A stretch of DNA of 64,000 nt, taken from NCBI GenBank assembly GCA_022180565.1, contig BQML01000006.1:25963-89962 (forward strand). Reading direction: 5' to 3'. The translations under genes and the position numbers were made by a program. The notes beneath the pieces were generated by a model, which searched no databases, was not told the DNA's origin, and saw only the letters and a list, made by a program, of their open reading frames with translations. Shown here in pieces: positions 15,641 to 23,836 of the stretch (its first letter is position 1; each line of letters opens with the position of its first letter). The DNA is from Bacteroidia bacterium. Its GTDB lineage: Bacteria; Bacteroidota; Ignavibacteria; UBA10030.

Positions 15641-17521
15641 TCATGAATGCCCGGATGTCCGTGCCGGCATCCGCCACATGTAATGAGGATCGATGAAGGG
15701 CTCGTCGTCCCTGTGCCGCTCCATGAGCGCTATCTTCCTGGCCAGGAGATCACCGAAATTGGTGCCGTACATGTGCAGGGACTCTCCTGTACGGGCGATC
15801 GGAATGAACTCCACTGAACTGGTATTCCACAGATCGAGAAGGTCCTTGGTATTCGCGAGCTCACGGTCGATCATTTCCCGAACGACTTCCCTGTATTGTT
15901 CCTTTTCCCGGAGGGCTTTCGCTTGCCGGTATCCGTGCACACCTTCGATCCATGCCGTCACATTTCTCAGCGTCGTGTAAAATGCGTGCGCCGCTCTGAT
16001 GCGGACTTCAAGGTCCTCGAAGACATTCCCCGCCTCTTTTTCCACATCCTTCTGAAGGGAATTCAAAATGGACCGCAAGGGCGGAAGAACCTTTGCATCG
16101 ATGGTTCTCTTTTTCGCGCGGGCTTCCCGGACCGTCAGAAAATTCCACATCATATCGTTGTTCAAATCGACGCGTGTGGGATTATTGAATGTGGCGATGA
16201 GATAACGCTCATAGTACGCTCGTTCCGCCTCGGGGATTGCGTCAATATTGGGTACAAAAGGGCGTACCCACAACCGGAACCACGGGAACCCAAATGTGCT
16301 GTACGGAATTCCGGGCGGACAGGCTCTGACTGCCTTGTCTGCAAGTTTCCAGTATCCCACCAGAAGACTTGCCTTGTCCAGACCCGCCCACTGCACCGCG
16401 GTGTTCTGGAGAATGTCTTCGAGAGCGACAGCCCCTTGCTGCTGGATCGCCTTCAACACTTCGGCGTTGATATCGAACGGTGCAATTGTCCGCGGGGTGG
16501 TTGCGGTGAGGATCCACCGGTCCCCGCGGCGAAGAACGTCCATCAGCCGGTCATACACAAGGGCGGGGAACGGAAGACCCGGAATGTTATTGTCTGCAAC
16601 ATCCACTTTTCGATGATTCCAGGCCCCGACCTTACGAAGCATCCGCTCCTCGTCGCGCCAAGCCGGGCCCTCGAAGTACCCGAATGAGCCCGCATCAATC
16701 CCTCCGCCCAAGCCGCGCACAATGTACCGACGCTCTTTGTAAAACGGTCCGAGATCGCAAATGATCCTGAACTCGGGATTGCGCGCCCTACCTTCATCGA
16801 AGAGAAGCCGGTAGTACGTCAGCACATTCTCCGCCGCTTTGAGTTCAATTTCCTCATCGCTCTTCCACTCGCGAATCAGATACGGCCCTCCGTTTCTGCC
16901 TGCATAGAGCGATGAGGTGAACTCAAAGCCCGCCCCGCTGTCGTTCGTCCAGACATGGATGAATCCGATGTCGGGCACTTCGTTCAGAAGATTTCTCATG
17001 AGTTCCCGATAGTGCTGCTGAACAACCGGATGAGCCATAGCTAATGTGTAACGGGGGAGAAAACTCTCGCGCGGATGGTCGACGCGCGCGCCGCGCAGGT
17101 ACGGATACTTCTGCCAGAACTCCTCGGGCATCGACCGTGGAGAGTTGATGTGAAGGCCGGGAACAAGCCCAAATCTCCGCGCAAGCTCCGCATTGCGCTT
17201 CAGCGTTTCAAGATTCTTCTGCAGGTACTCCTTGGGATAGAATCCTTTAATCAACGAGCTGTCGACAAACTGATCAAGGTCGGGACTGTAGTCGTAGAAC
17301 CAGAAATACACGTCTCCCGGAGGGCCCGATTCATGCGGAAGGTCCGTTCCGAGTCCGTTGATCGTCACATGGGTGAAGGCTTGTTCCGCAAGCTGCCTCA
17401 TGTAATCCTCGGCATCGAACTTCCTTGCACGGCGAAGACTCCCAACCAGATAATCACTCAGGTTCCTCATCCAGAGGAACGGTCGTTCGACCGAGATGCG
17501 CCGGGCCGGCTTGCGTCCCAT
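15641..17521 (-). CDS. Large TIM-barrel, glycoside-hydrolase-like protein
   Basis: A 626-residue protein without a signal peptide. The first 400 residues read like a (beta/alpha)8 barrel of the hexosaminidase/alpha-glucuronidase type: FTHVTINGLGTDLP, RRFGLVPGLHINSP, IGFIHVWTNDSGAGFEF and FRIICDLGPFYKE. The acidic pair in WTNDSGAG is a candidate catalytic site. The rest is helical. I cannot assign a GH family. The ATG at 17521 overlaps the TGA of the MetE-like gene (TGATG); the longer upstream frame lies inside that gene. This coupling to a methyltransferase-like gene is unusual for a glycosidase and suggests a shared substrate. Confidence 0.65.
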   Translation of the reverse strand: MGRKPARRISVERPFLWMRNLSDYLVGSLRRARKFDAEDYMRQLAEQAFTHVTINGLGTDLPHESGPPGDVYFWFYDYSPDLDQFVDSSLIKGFYPKEYLQKNLETLKRNAELARRFGLVPGLHINSPRSMPEEFWQKYPYLRGARVDHPRESFLPRYTLAMAHPVVQQHYRELMRNLLNEVPDIGFIHVWTNDSGAGFEFTSSLYAGRNGGPYLIREWKSDEEIELKAAENVLTYYRLLFDEGRARNPEFRIICDLGPFYKERRYIVRGLGGGIDAGSFGYFEGPAWRDEERMLRKVGAWNHRKVDVADNNIPGLPFPALVYDRLMDVLRRGDRWILTATTPRTIAPFDINAEVLKAIQQQGAVALEDILQNTAVQWAGLDKASLLVGYWKLADKAVRACPPGIPYSTFGFPWFRLWVRPFVPNIDAIPEAERAYYERYLIATFNNPTRVDLNNDMMWNFLTVREARAKKRTIDAKVLPPLRSILNSLQKDVEKEAGNVFEDLEVRIRAAHAFYTTLRNVTAWIEGVHGYRQAKALREKEQYREVVREMIDRELANTKDLLDLWNTSSVEFIPIARTGESLHMYGTNFGDLLARKIALMERHRDDEPFIDPHYMWRMPARTSGHS

Positions 17522-18594
17522 CACTCCGCTCCCAGCTCTCGCCGCACGATGCGCGTCCCCGCAACCATCGCCTTGAGTTTCCCATACGCCCGCGCACGCG
17601 GCATGAATTTCATTCCGCAATCGGGTACAATGCACATTCGCTCGGCCGGGATATATTTCAAAGCCTGACGGATCCTCGCCGCAACGATCTCCGGCGTCTC
17701 AACTTCCTTTGATTTCACGTCAATCACCCCCACCCCCACTTCCTTGTCCGTTTTGTACTGCCGAAAAAGCTCCAATCCGACACCATCCGAGACGGCAAAT
17801 TCCAAACAGATCTGGTCCGCATTGGCATCCAGAATGGCAGGAAATAGCTCGGCATACTGACCCTTGAAGAGCTTCTTCAGCTGATAGTTTCCATAGCAGA
17901 CGTGAAGCCCGATCTTCGCATCGACTCCTGCCACCAGCCTGTTAAACGATTCCACAAGCCAAGGCATGTCCTGAGGGTATCCCACCCACACAGGTTCGTC
18001 AATCTGAATGAAATCGCACCCTGCCGCCACAAGGCCGCGGAGTTCCTTGTTCAGAATCTCCGCCAGATCGAATACGAGGGCTTTGTCGTCTTTATAATAT
18101 TCATCCGTGGCCCGTTTTGCCAGCATATGAGGACCGGTGACGCAGACTTTCGTCCGCGCTACGGCGTATTCCTTCAGAAAACGAAAATGCACATCCATGT
18201 TGAGACTTTCCTTCCACCGCACTTTGTCATAAATCACCGGATCGGGCATCTGGATGCTCGGATCGAGATTTCCGATGGGATGCATTTTCGCGTGCTCGAA
18301 ATCGAACCCATGGATGCGTTTTGAAAAGAAGTACACCATCGTTTCGCGGCGGATTTCGCCATCCGTGATCACATCGACGCCGGCCATTTCCTGATCCTTG
18401 ATGACCGACTTTACTGCATTGTCGTGTGCCTCTTCGACTTCCCCCGCCGTCAATGTCCCGTTCGCCCCCAGGACACGAACTTGGTCGAGCCATTTGGGAA
18501 AAGAATAACTGCCGATAACACTGGTGGGGAGCAAAGGAAGATCATGACGGTGCAGTTTTGGCGCCAAGAGAGATATACGCTTTTTTGTTGACAT
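17521..18594 (-). CDS. Core-MetE-like (cobalamin-independent methionine synthase family) protein
   Basis: A 357-residue protein matching only the C-terminal catalytic barrel of MetE (full MetE is about 750 residues). Candidate zinc ligands are H231 and C233 (LHVCYGN) and C326 (PDCGMKF), with E265 nearby. The TDGE (77-80) and QIDEP (197-201) motifs of the methyl-acceptor pocket are present. Such core enzymes transfer methyl groups from small donors to homocysteine or related thiols. Position inside a sugar island, next to a glycosidase-like gene and close to a PhyH oxygenase, raises the possibility that it uses a methyl group from the glycan or from a cofactor. No Shine-Dalgarno precedes the ATG; the leader is pyrimidine-rich (CAATCC, TCATTCATTC). 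Confidence 0.85.
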   Translation of the reverse strand: MSTKKRISLLAPKLHRHDLPLLPTSVIGSYSFPKWLDQVRVLGANGTLTAGEVEEAHDNAVKSVIKDQEMAGVDVITDGEIRRETMVYFFSKRIHGFDFEHAKMHPIGNLDPSIQMPDPVIYDKVRWKESLNMDVHFRFLKEYAVARTKVCVTGPHMLAKRATDEYYKDDKALVFDLAEILNKELRGLVAAGCDFIQIDEPVWVGYPQDMPWLVESFNRLVAGVDAKIGLHVCYGNYQLKKLFKGQYAELFPAILDANADQICLEFAVSDGVGLELFRQYKTDKEVGVGVIDVKSKEVETPEIVAARIRQALKYIPAERMCIVPDCGMKFMPRARAYGKLKAMVAGTRIVRRELGAE

Positions 18595-18733
18595 GGAAGG
18601 ATTGATGAAGGTGAAAGAATGAATGAGTCAGTCCCTGGCGGACCAGAGAGGTTATGCACAGTTTGTCATTCTGAATGAATTCAACGTACTACATTTTGCA
18701 CGGCGCTCAGAACACTATCGAACGTCAGATATC

Positions 18734-18751
18734 CACGATCGAACGATCGTG
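18734..18751. promoter_or_regulatory. Perfect 18-bp inverted repeat (operator candidate)
   Basis: CACGATCG-AA-CGATCGTG is a perfect 8-bp inverted repeat with a 2-bp centre. It starts 3 bp after the end of the polysaccharide lyase gene and about 140 bp before the MetE-like gene start. It has no T-tract, so it is not a simple terminator. A dimeric repressor such as IclR, GntR or LacI could bind it and control the downstream catabolic genes. Confidence 0.45.
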
Positions 18752-18754
18752 CTC

Positions 18755-21700
18755 CTAGCGGAAGACCAAAATTCCCATCGACCCCATGTCCCACCAGCTT
18801 TGATTGGCCGTATAACCGGCCCAAATGTGGATATTTTTCCGATAGGTCGTTCCGTCATTATCGTTGATTGCAACATCGAATCCGATTTTTGAACCGGGAC
18901 GAATCAAATCGTGCGGAAGATTCTTCAACGGAAATCGGCAGATCAGCACGTACCCGGAATCGGTTCTCGTAAAGAACGTCTCTGCGTTCGGTACCAGAAG
19001 CGGCTTCGGGATCAGCGGCCCGCCTGCCCCTGCACCCTGCCAGCGCTCTTTCGGAAACTCCGTTTTTCGAAACTCCGCGAGGGAAAGATGCCTGTACAAA
19101 CCGGGCGTTGGCGGGTCGCTCCCCTGATCCTCTCCCATCCTCGTATCCAACACGACTTCCATGCAATCTGTATCCCAGGGATAACTCATCGCAGGAAAAT
19201 TCCAGTTGGTCACAGTAACCTGGTCCTTCACGTCTGCCCCGACGTACAAATATTCCCTGTCGTACATCACATAAACCTGCGCCGACAAATCCAAGGGGCC
19301 GCCCCATGGCTGATTGCCCAACAAAAGCTTGTGAACCTGCGTCGGCAAATCAATGGTCATGGGCACAGAGCAGTTCCATCCCCGCCAAGTCCCGTCAAGA
19401 GCGGGTGGCTCGTTGGCCAAATGCGCAATTCCGGCATACAGGTCCTGCTCAACCACGGTCGAGAATTCGCCGGCAGAAACCGAGATCCTCACCGGATAAA
19501 ATTGATTCTTTTCCGACCAACCGGACAAACGTACGGGGATCTCAATCTTCTTCGTTTCGTGGGGACCCAACAAAAGGTCATGCCTCGAGTCGCCTTCGAT
19601 TGTCCAGGCGCGATGAGCATCAACAGCCAGACGGGCGGAAATGGGCTCCGCCGTGTGGTTCGTCGCCTTCAGAACGAATCTCAGCGGACTGCCGTTCGGA
19701 ACCCTCAATTCGACGGTCAGAGGAGGAGACACAGTGAACCGGAGTCTTTCAGAGATATTGCCAAATCCAATTTCCGCCTCAGAATTTACCGGCGGAGCGT
19801 CGTGAGGAACGGAAACTTCGAGGCTCGCGTTCTTGTGTTCCCCGGGTGCAAGTGTTATGAGGCCTGAACGCCTTCCGGAAAGCCAGCGATGATCGACAGG
19901 AAAGATTGCGGGAGAGATGATCCTTCGCACAGTACCCTTATTCAGAGGAAGCAGATTCACGACTCCTCCCCACCATTCCATTTGACTTCTGACACGTTCG
20001 TCCCAATCGTCCTGCAAGCGGATGGTGAGGGCTCCCTGAACAGTATCCTTTGTCGGGTTCCATAGGCTCACAGGAATCGCGTTCGTTCTTCCCTGAAAGA
20101 GATTCTTCCCGGCCGCTGAAAGATCCAGCACGGGCGTTTCCGTCTGCCGCAGAACGGCATAACCGTTATCAATCTTCACCCGCGAGGCCGTGCCATTCAA
20201 GATAACCTCCGTCGCACCCTGCACAAGGATTCTCAAGGAAACAAAATCCGCCTCTGTGTTGACGATCAGCCGGCTATCCTCCCAACGGCATTCGACGGAA
20301 GGAAGCGTGATATCCGATGCTACAATCGGTATGTTCCCCCGCCTGATTTCTTTCACATTGAATCCCGCCGCAAGTGCAACGGCTTCGTTCTGCACCCGGA
20401 GAATGGAATATCGGGACTCCCGGACGTCCGCGAAGATTCTGTCCGTTCCCGCACGATGAACGACTTCATAGGTATCCTCCGCCGGTTTGAGGACCGTTTT
20501 CACAAAGGGGACATCCGCATAGGCGTGCAACACATGTGCAAAACGAGTCGTGTCAGCGAACCGCCTGCTGATCAGGATCGCCATGGGTTTCGGCTCACTC
20601 ACCATTTGTTTGTAGAACCCGCCGATGGTGGGCGCAATGGCTTGAAAGAGCCGCGTCCCCTCCTCTGGAATCGCATGTACCATGAGACATTCGTTGCGGA
20701 CTGAAAACACTCCCGACCAGGACCCGTCTGCCTGAGCGGAGCGGATCTCTCGAAGCTGGTCGTAGCCGGGAATCCCCGGTTCGTGTCCGAACAGATCATG
20801 CGGCTCCGCCTTGAGATGCACACCGGAGAGTTCGAGCGATCCGAAACTCTGCAGAGGCCAATCGATGATCCTCTTGTCTGGACCTTCGATATCCACAAGA
20901 TCCAGAAAATACTCTCCCACCTGGATCAGTGTGCGGCGAATGAGCGAGCCCGGATAAACGCTCGCTGAAGCTCCTGAAGCGATTTGTACGGACGGCAATG
21001 CATCGAAGAAGACTCCGTACCCGTTTGTCCAGGTCTGGCTTGTCTGATCCAGAACCGGAGTCACATGGGCAACGGTCTGACGGTACCAGAGTTGGAGGTT
21101 TGGATTGAAGTAGGATTCGTTCAGCGGATCGACGATCCAGTTTCTCCCCCTGGCATAGTAACCAATCTGAAGTCTGTCGGGATGGCCGTGTTCGCCGCCC
21201 ATGATGCCGTAATCGAGATACAGCAGGCGTGCGTCACGGCCCATGCCGTTCCGGAGCGCCGCAAATCCGTTTCCCTTCAGGTTGACACTGTGCTCCGGAA
21301 TAAACGTGACAGATGAGGGCGGAAGTTCGGGGATCAGGTTGAAGATGGTTACAGGCGACTGCGCTTCTTCACGCCCGGAGGTTTCACCCACGACCTGCGT
21401 GCCGCGGAGAACGTTGGTCTTGTTGAGAAGAGCCAGATACTTCGGGTCGCGATACTCCGCATACCCCACCTCATAGTACGGGGCATATTCAAGAATATTT
21501 CCTCCGCCGCTATCCTTCATTCGCGGAAACTCATAATTCGGCAGAATGATTTCGAACGGCGCATCGAACATGCTTTTCATCGACCGGCCAGCGACCTGGA
21601 CGCGGTACAGGTCGATGCCGTTGTGCCGGGCCATTTCGGCCAAGTGAATCATGCCGCGGAGCGCCACGAAATGGTACCCCGACCACTCGGGCCAGAAGCC

Positions 21701-22540
21701 GCTCTCGGGAAGCGCCGAGCCCAACTGCCAGAAGAAGCCGTACTTCCCATGGAGAGCAAAATCGATCAGTTCCTGATCGTTATAGAGGAATCCCACCGCG
21801 GCCGAGACGTTGTTGTACCATAACTGGCGGTTGGAGGCGGACTCCGGAAATTGCTGAGTGATTTTGGCAAGCGGATAGAAGAGCTTTTCCTTTATCTTCT
21901 TGCGTTCTGCGGCAGTAAATTTCGCGTACGGAGAGAGAAGATCGTATCCGTACGCCATGTCCACGCCCCAGAACGACTCCGAGAGTGTTCCGAAAAAAAC
22001 ATGGGCCGGTCCGAGGATGGTGTTGGAGGTGGGATAGGAAAGATAGAGATCGGCGAACTTCGTGAGGATCTTCCGTCCGGCCTCGGCATAGGCGTCGTTC
22101 TGGTAGATCTGGTAGAGAATGCCCAGCCAGACAAGCCGGGAGGCAAGTAATCTGTTGTACCAGCCCGCCCAGGCCATGTCGTACTTGCCGCCGGAATATA
22201 CCTCCGTACTGTCCTTGCGGCACCGGTGGCGGAACGGTTCGGTTTCGTCGTAGACGAGCTCCACGTCGTGCTTCGGGCAGGTGTACATCTTGTACTCGTA
22301 CACCTGTTTGATCGGCGAGACGTACACCGGGCGCTTGATGAACTCGTCGCAAACCCGCTTGTGCGATTCGATGATGGAGCGATACCAGGGATGATCGCGA
22401 ACCCATTCGCGGGCTCGCTCGATATCGGACTTATCCGCGAGGAGCCTGGGGGAGGCAGGCTGCGCCGCCAGGGGGGGTGGGTGGAAAACTCCAAGCGAAC
22501 AGAGAAGGATTGTACAGCACCCTCGAATGCGAAGCGTCAA
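18755..22540 (-). CDS. Secreted heparinase II/III-type polysaccharide lyase with C-terminal CBM9-like domain
   Basis: A 1261-residue exported protein. Residues 1-26 look like a signal peptide ending near PLAAQ. A helical toroid follows (about 30-400), including a CPKH...HRC pair that may bind zinc. The heparinase II/III beta-sandwich starts with LDYGIMGGEHGHPDRLQIGYY, where the central HGH is the recognisable motif. Bacterial-Ig-like segments lie around 800-1070. A CBM9/DOMON-like carbohydrate-binding domain occupies about 1090-1261 (REYLYVGADVKDQ, DTDCMEVVLDT). It probably depolymerises an acidic polysaccharide at the cell surface or in the periplasm. The only available start is a TTG at 22540, because a stop lies 10 codons further upstream. 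Confidence 0.85.
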   Translation of the reverse strand: MTLRIRGCCTILLCSLGVFHPPPLAAQPASPRLLADKSDIERAREWVRDHPWYRSIIESHKRVCDEFIKRPVYVSPIKQVYEYKMYTCPKHDVELVYDETEPFRHRCRKDSTEVYSGGKYDMAWAGWYNRLLASRLVWLGILYQIYQNDAYAEAGRKILTKFADLYLSYPTSNTILGPAHVFFGTLSESFWGVDMAYGYDLLSPYAKFTAAERKKIKEKLFYPLAKITQQFPESASNRQLWYNNVSAAVGFLYNDQELIDFALHGKYGFFWQLGSALPESGFWPEWSGYHFVALRGMIHLAEMARHNGIDLYRVQVAGRSMKSMFDAPFEIILPNYEFPRMKDSGGGNILEYAPYYEVGYAEYRDPKYLALLNKTNVLRGTQVVGETSGREEAQSPVTIFNLIPELPPSSVTFIPEHSVNLKGNGFAALRNGMGRDARLLYLDYGIMGGEHGHPDRLQIGYYARGRNWIVDPLNESYFNPNLQLWYRQTVAHVTPVLDQTSQTWTNGYGVFFDALPSVQIASGASASVYPGSLIRRTLIQVGEYFLDLVDIEGPDKRIIDWPLQSFGSLELSGVHLKAEPHDLFGHEPGIPGYDQLREIRSAQADGSWSGVFSVRNECLMVHAIPEEGTRLFQAIAPTIGGFYKQMVSEPKPMAILISRRFADTTRFAHVLHAYADVPFVKTVLKPAEDTYEVVHRAGTDRIFADVRESRYSILRVQNEAVALAAGFNVKEIRRGNIPIVASDITLPSVECRWEDSRLIVNTEADFVSLRILVQGATEVILNGTASRVKIDNGYAVLRQTETPVLDLSAAGKNLFQGRTNAIPVSLWNPTKDTVQGALTIRLQDDWDERVRSQMEWWGGVVNLLPLNKGTVRRIISPAIFPVDHRWLSGRRSGLITLAPGEHKNASLEVSVPHDAPPVNSEAEIGFGNISERLRFTVSPPLTVELRVPNGSPLRFVLKATNHTAEPISARLAVDAHRAWTIEGDSRHDLLLGPHETKKIEIPVRLSGWSEKNQFYPVRISVSAGEFSTVVEQDLYAGIAHLANEPPALDGTWRGWNCSVPMTIDLPTQVHKLLLGNQPWGGPLDLSAQVYVMYDREYLYVGADVKDQVTVTNWNFPAMSYPWDTDCMEVVLDTRMGEDQGSDPPTPGLYRHLSLAEFRKTEFPKERWQGAGAGGPLIPKPLLVPNAETFFTRTDSGYVLICRFPLKNLPHDLIRPGSKIGFDVAINDNDGTTYRKNIHIWAGYTANQSWWDMGSMGILVFR

Positions 22541-22700
22541 TGGGCCACCGTGAAAATGGGTATGAAGTCAGAAGAGGTCCTGGCTCATGGTTCAGGGAGA
22601 TGGATCGCCGCGAGAATCCCCCGAAGCAGGGAGGGTACATCGCTGGAGCTGGCGATGCGGAACTGAAGGATTACACCGCTCTTCCCCTGACACGATGAGA
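22541..22700. other. Spacer between lyase and PorV-like gene
   Basis: About 250 bp (22541-22793) separate the lyase start from the PorV-like stop. I see no convincing -35/-10 pair or small gene in it; hairpins at its PorV end are listed separately. It presumably carries the promoter for the lyase. Confidence 0.4.
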
Positions 22701-22727
22701 GGGCGGTCCTGGTTTCCCGGACCGCCC
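22701..22727 (-). terminator. Strong 9-bp hairpin downstream of the PorV-like gene
   Basis: GGGCGGTCC and GGACCGCCC form a perfect 9-bp stem with a 9-nt loop, 67 bp after the PorV-like stop. A second small hairpin (CCGGC-GAAG-GCCGG, about 22775-22788) sits nearer the stop. Neither has a clear U-tract, so this may be a Rho-dependent or stabilising element rather than a classical terminator. Confidence 0.4.
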
Positions 22728-22793
22728 AGTCATCCATTCGTCGTCGACGAACCTTGTGCCGTGTTCAGCCGACAACCGGCGAAGGCCGGCGTC

Positions 22794-23810
22794 TTACTTC
22801 ATCGAGAATGCCAGCGTGACGCGATGGGCCGCGTCCAGAATGTCCATCGACGTATAGGAATAGTCGACACGGACGCCGTAGCCGGACACCGTGGTGTTGA
22901 AGCCGGCGCCCAGCGAGATTCCCTCGACCGTGGTCTTGATGGCTTCACGGAAGCTCGTTCCGCCGTCATCCACGCCGGAATAGTTCAGCTTGTAGCCGCC
23001 GCGCACCGAGATCATGTTCATGAACGTGAACTCGGCTCCGGTGAAGAAGTACTGCACCCCGTCCTGCGGTTTCACCGCATCCACCGCCACCGTCAGCATA
23101 TTGTTTTCGTCCGAGTACGGCGAGATCGAGGTGCCGATGCTGAATGTTAACGGAATGGGAGCGCCGTAGTCGTAGAACTTGAGGTCGCCACCCAGGTTGT
23201 TGATGCGTGCACCGACCTTCCAGTTCATCACCCCGATCGAATAGACAGATCCGAAGTCGAAAGCGATCGCTGTCGCCGTCTGATCGTCAATTTTCTCGCT
23301 GATGAACTTGAACGTTACACCAAGGGAAAGCTGTTCCGTCACGTAGCGAGAAAACGACGCCTGAAACAGCAGGTCCATATAGTCGTACGACGATGACGTC
23401 TGCTGATCGATCTGCAGGGCCTGCAAGGCCGGGTTGCCCGGATACACATCCCGATCCGCCGGTATGCCCGACAGGCCGAACGTCATGACACCAAGGCCTA
23501 CCGTACCGATGTCACCGAGATTGTACGTCACTGCCGCCGCATTCTGCGTGATATCCGCAATCCAGCTGTTGTAGGTGAAGGAAACCTGCAGTTGCTCGTC
23601 TGTCAGCCCGATTCCCGCGGGATTCCAGAAGATATTGGCAGCGTCTCCGATGGTAGCGGTCGTTGCCGACCCAAATCCCACCTGACGTGCGCCGACGCCG
23701 ACCTTGAGAAAGGCCGCGCCGTTGAGTCCGGCCTTCCGCGTTTGCGCCCACGATTCCCCCGCGGCGAAAACGATCAGAAGAAGGACAATGGAAAGGCTGA
23801 TTCGTTTCAT
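22794..23810 (-). CDS. PorV/PorQ-family outer-membrane beta-barrel protein
   Basis: Signal peptide (MKRISLSIVLLLIVFAAG...SWAQ), then the family opening GAAFLKVGVGARQVGFGSA and DAANIFWNPAGIG, followed by alternating beta-strands typical of the FadL-like barrels that shuttle T9SS cargo or act as outer-membrane channels. The mature part is about 315 residues. The chosen ATG at 23810 has an AAGGA site. An ATG at 23840 overlaps the stop of the T9SS cargo gene (ATGA) and would add 10 residues before the same signal peptide, so both starts may be used. Its coupling to a protein with a T9SS-style C-terminus suggests it serves that cargo or the TonB receptor system. Confidence 0.87.
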   Translation of the reverse strand: MKRISLSIVLLLIVFAAGESWAQTRKAGLNGAAFLKVGVGARQVGFGSATTATIGDAANIFWNPAGIGLTDEQLQVSFTYNSWIADITQNAAAVTYNLGDIGTVGLGVMTFGLSGIPADRDVYPGNPALQALQIDQQTSSSYDYMDLLFQASFSRYVTEQLSLGVTFKFISEKIDDQTATAIAFDFGSVYSIGVMNWKVGARINNLGGDLKFYDYGAPIPLTFSIGTSISPYSDENNMLTVAVDAVKPQDGVQYFFTGAEFTFMNMISVRGGYKLNYSGVDDGGTSFREAIKTTVEGISLGAGFNTTVSGYGVRVDYSYTSMDILDAAHRVTLAFSMK

Positions 23811-23836
23811 GGGTTCTGTCCTTAAAGAATTGGTTG

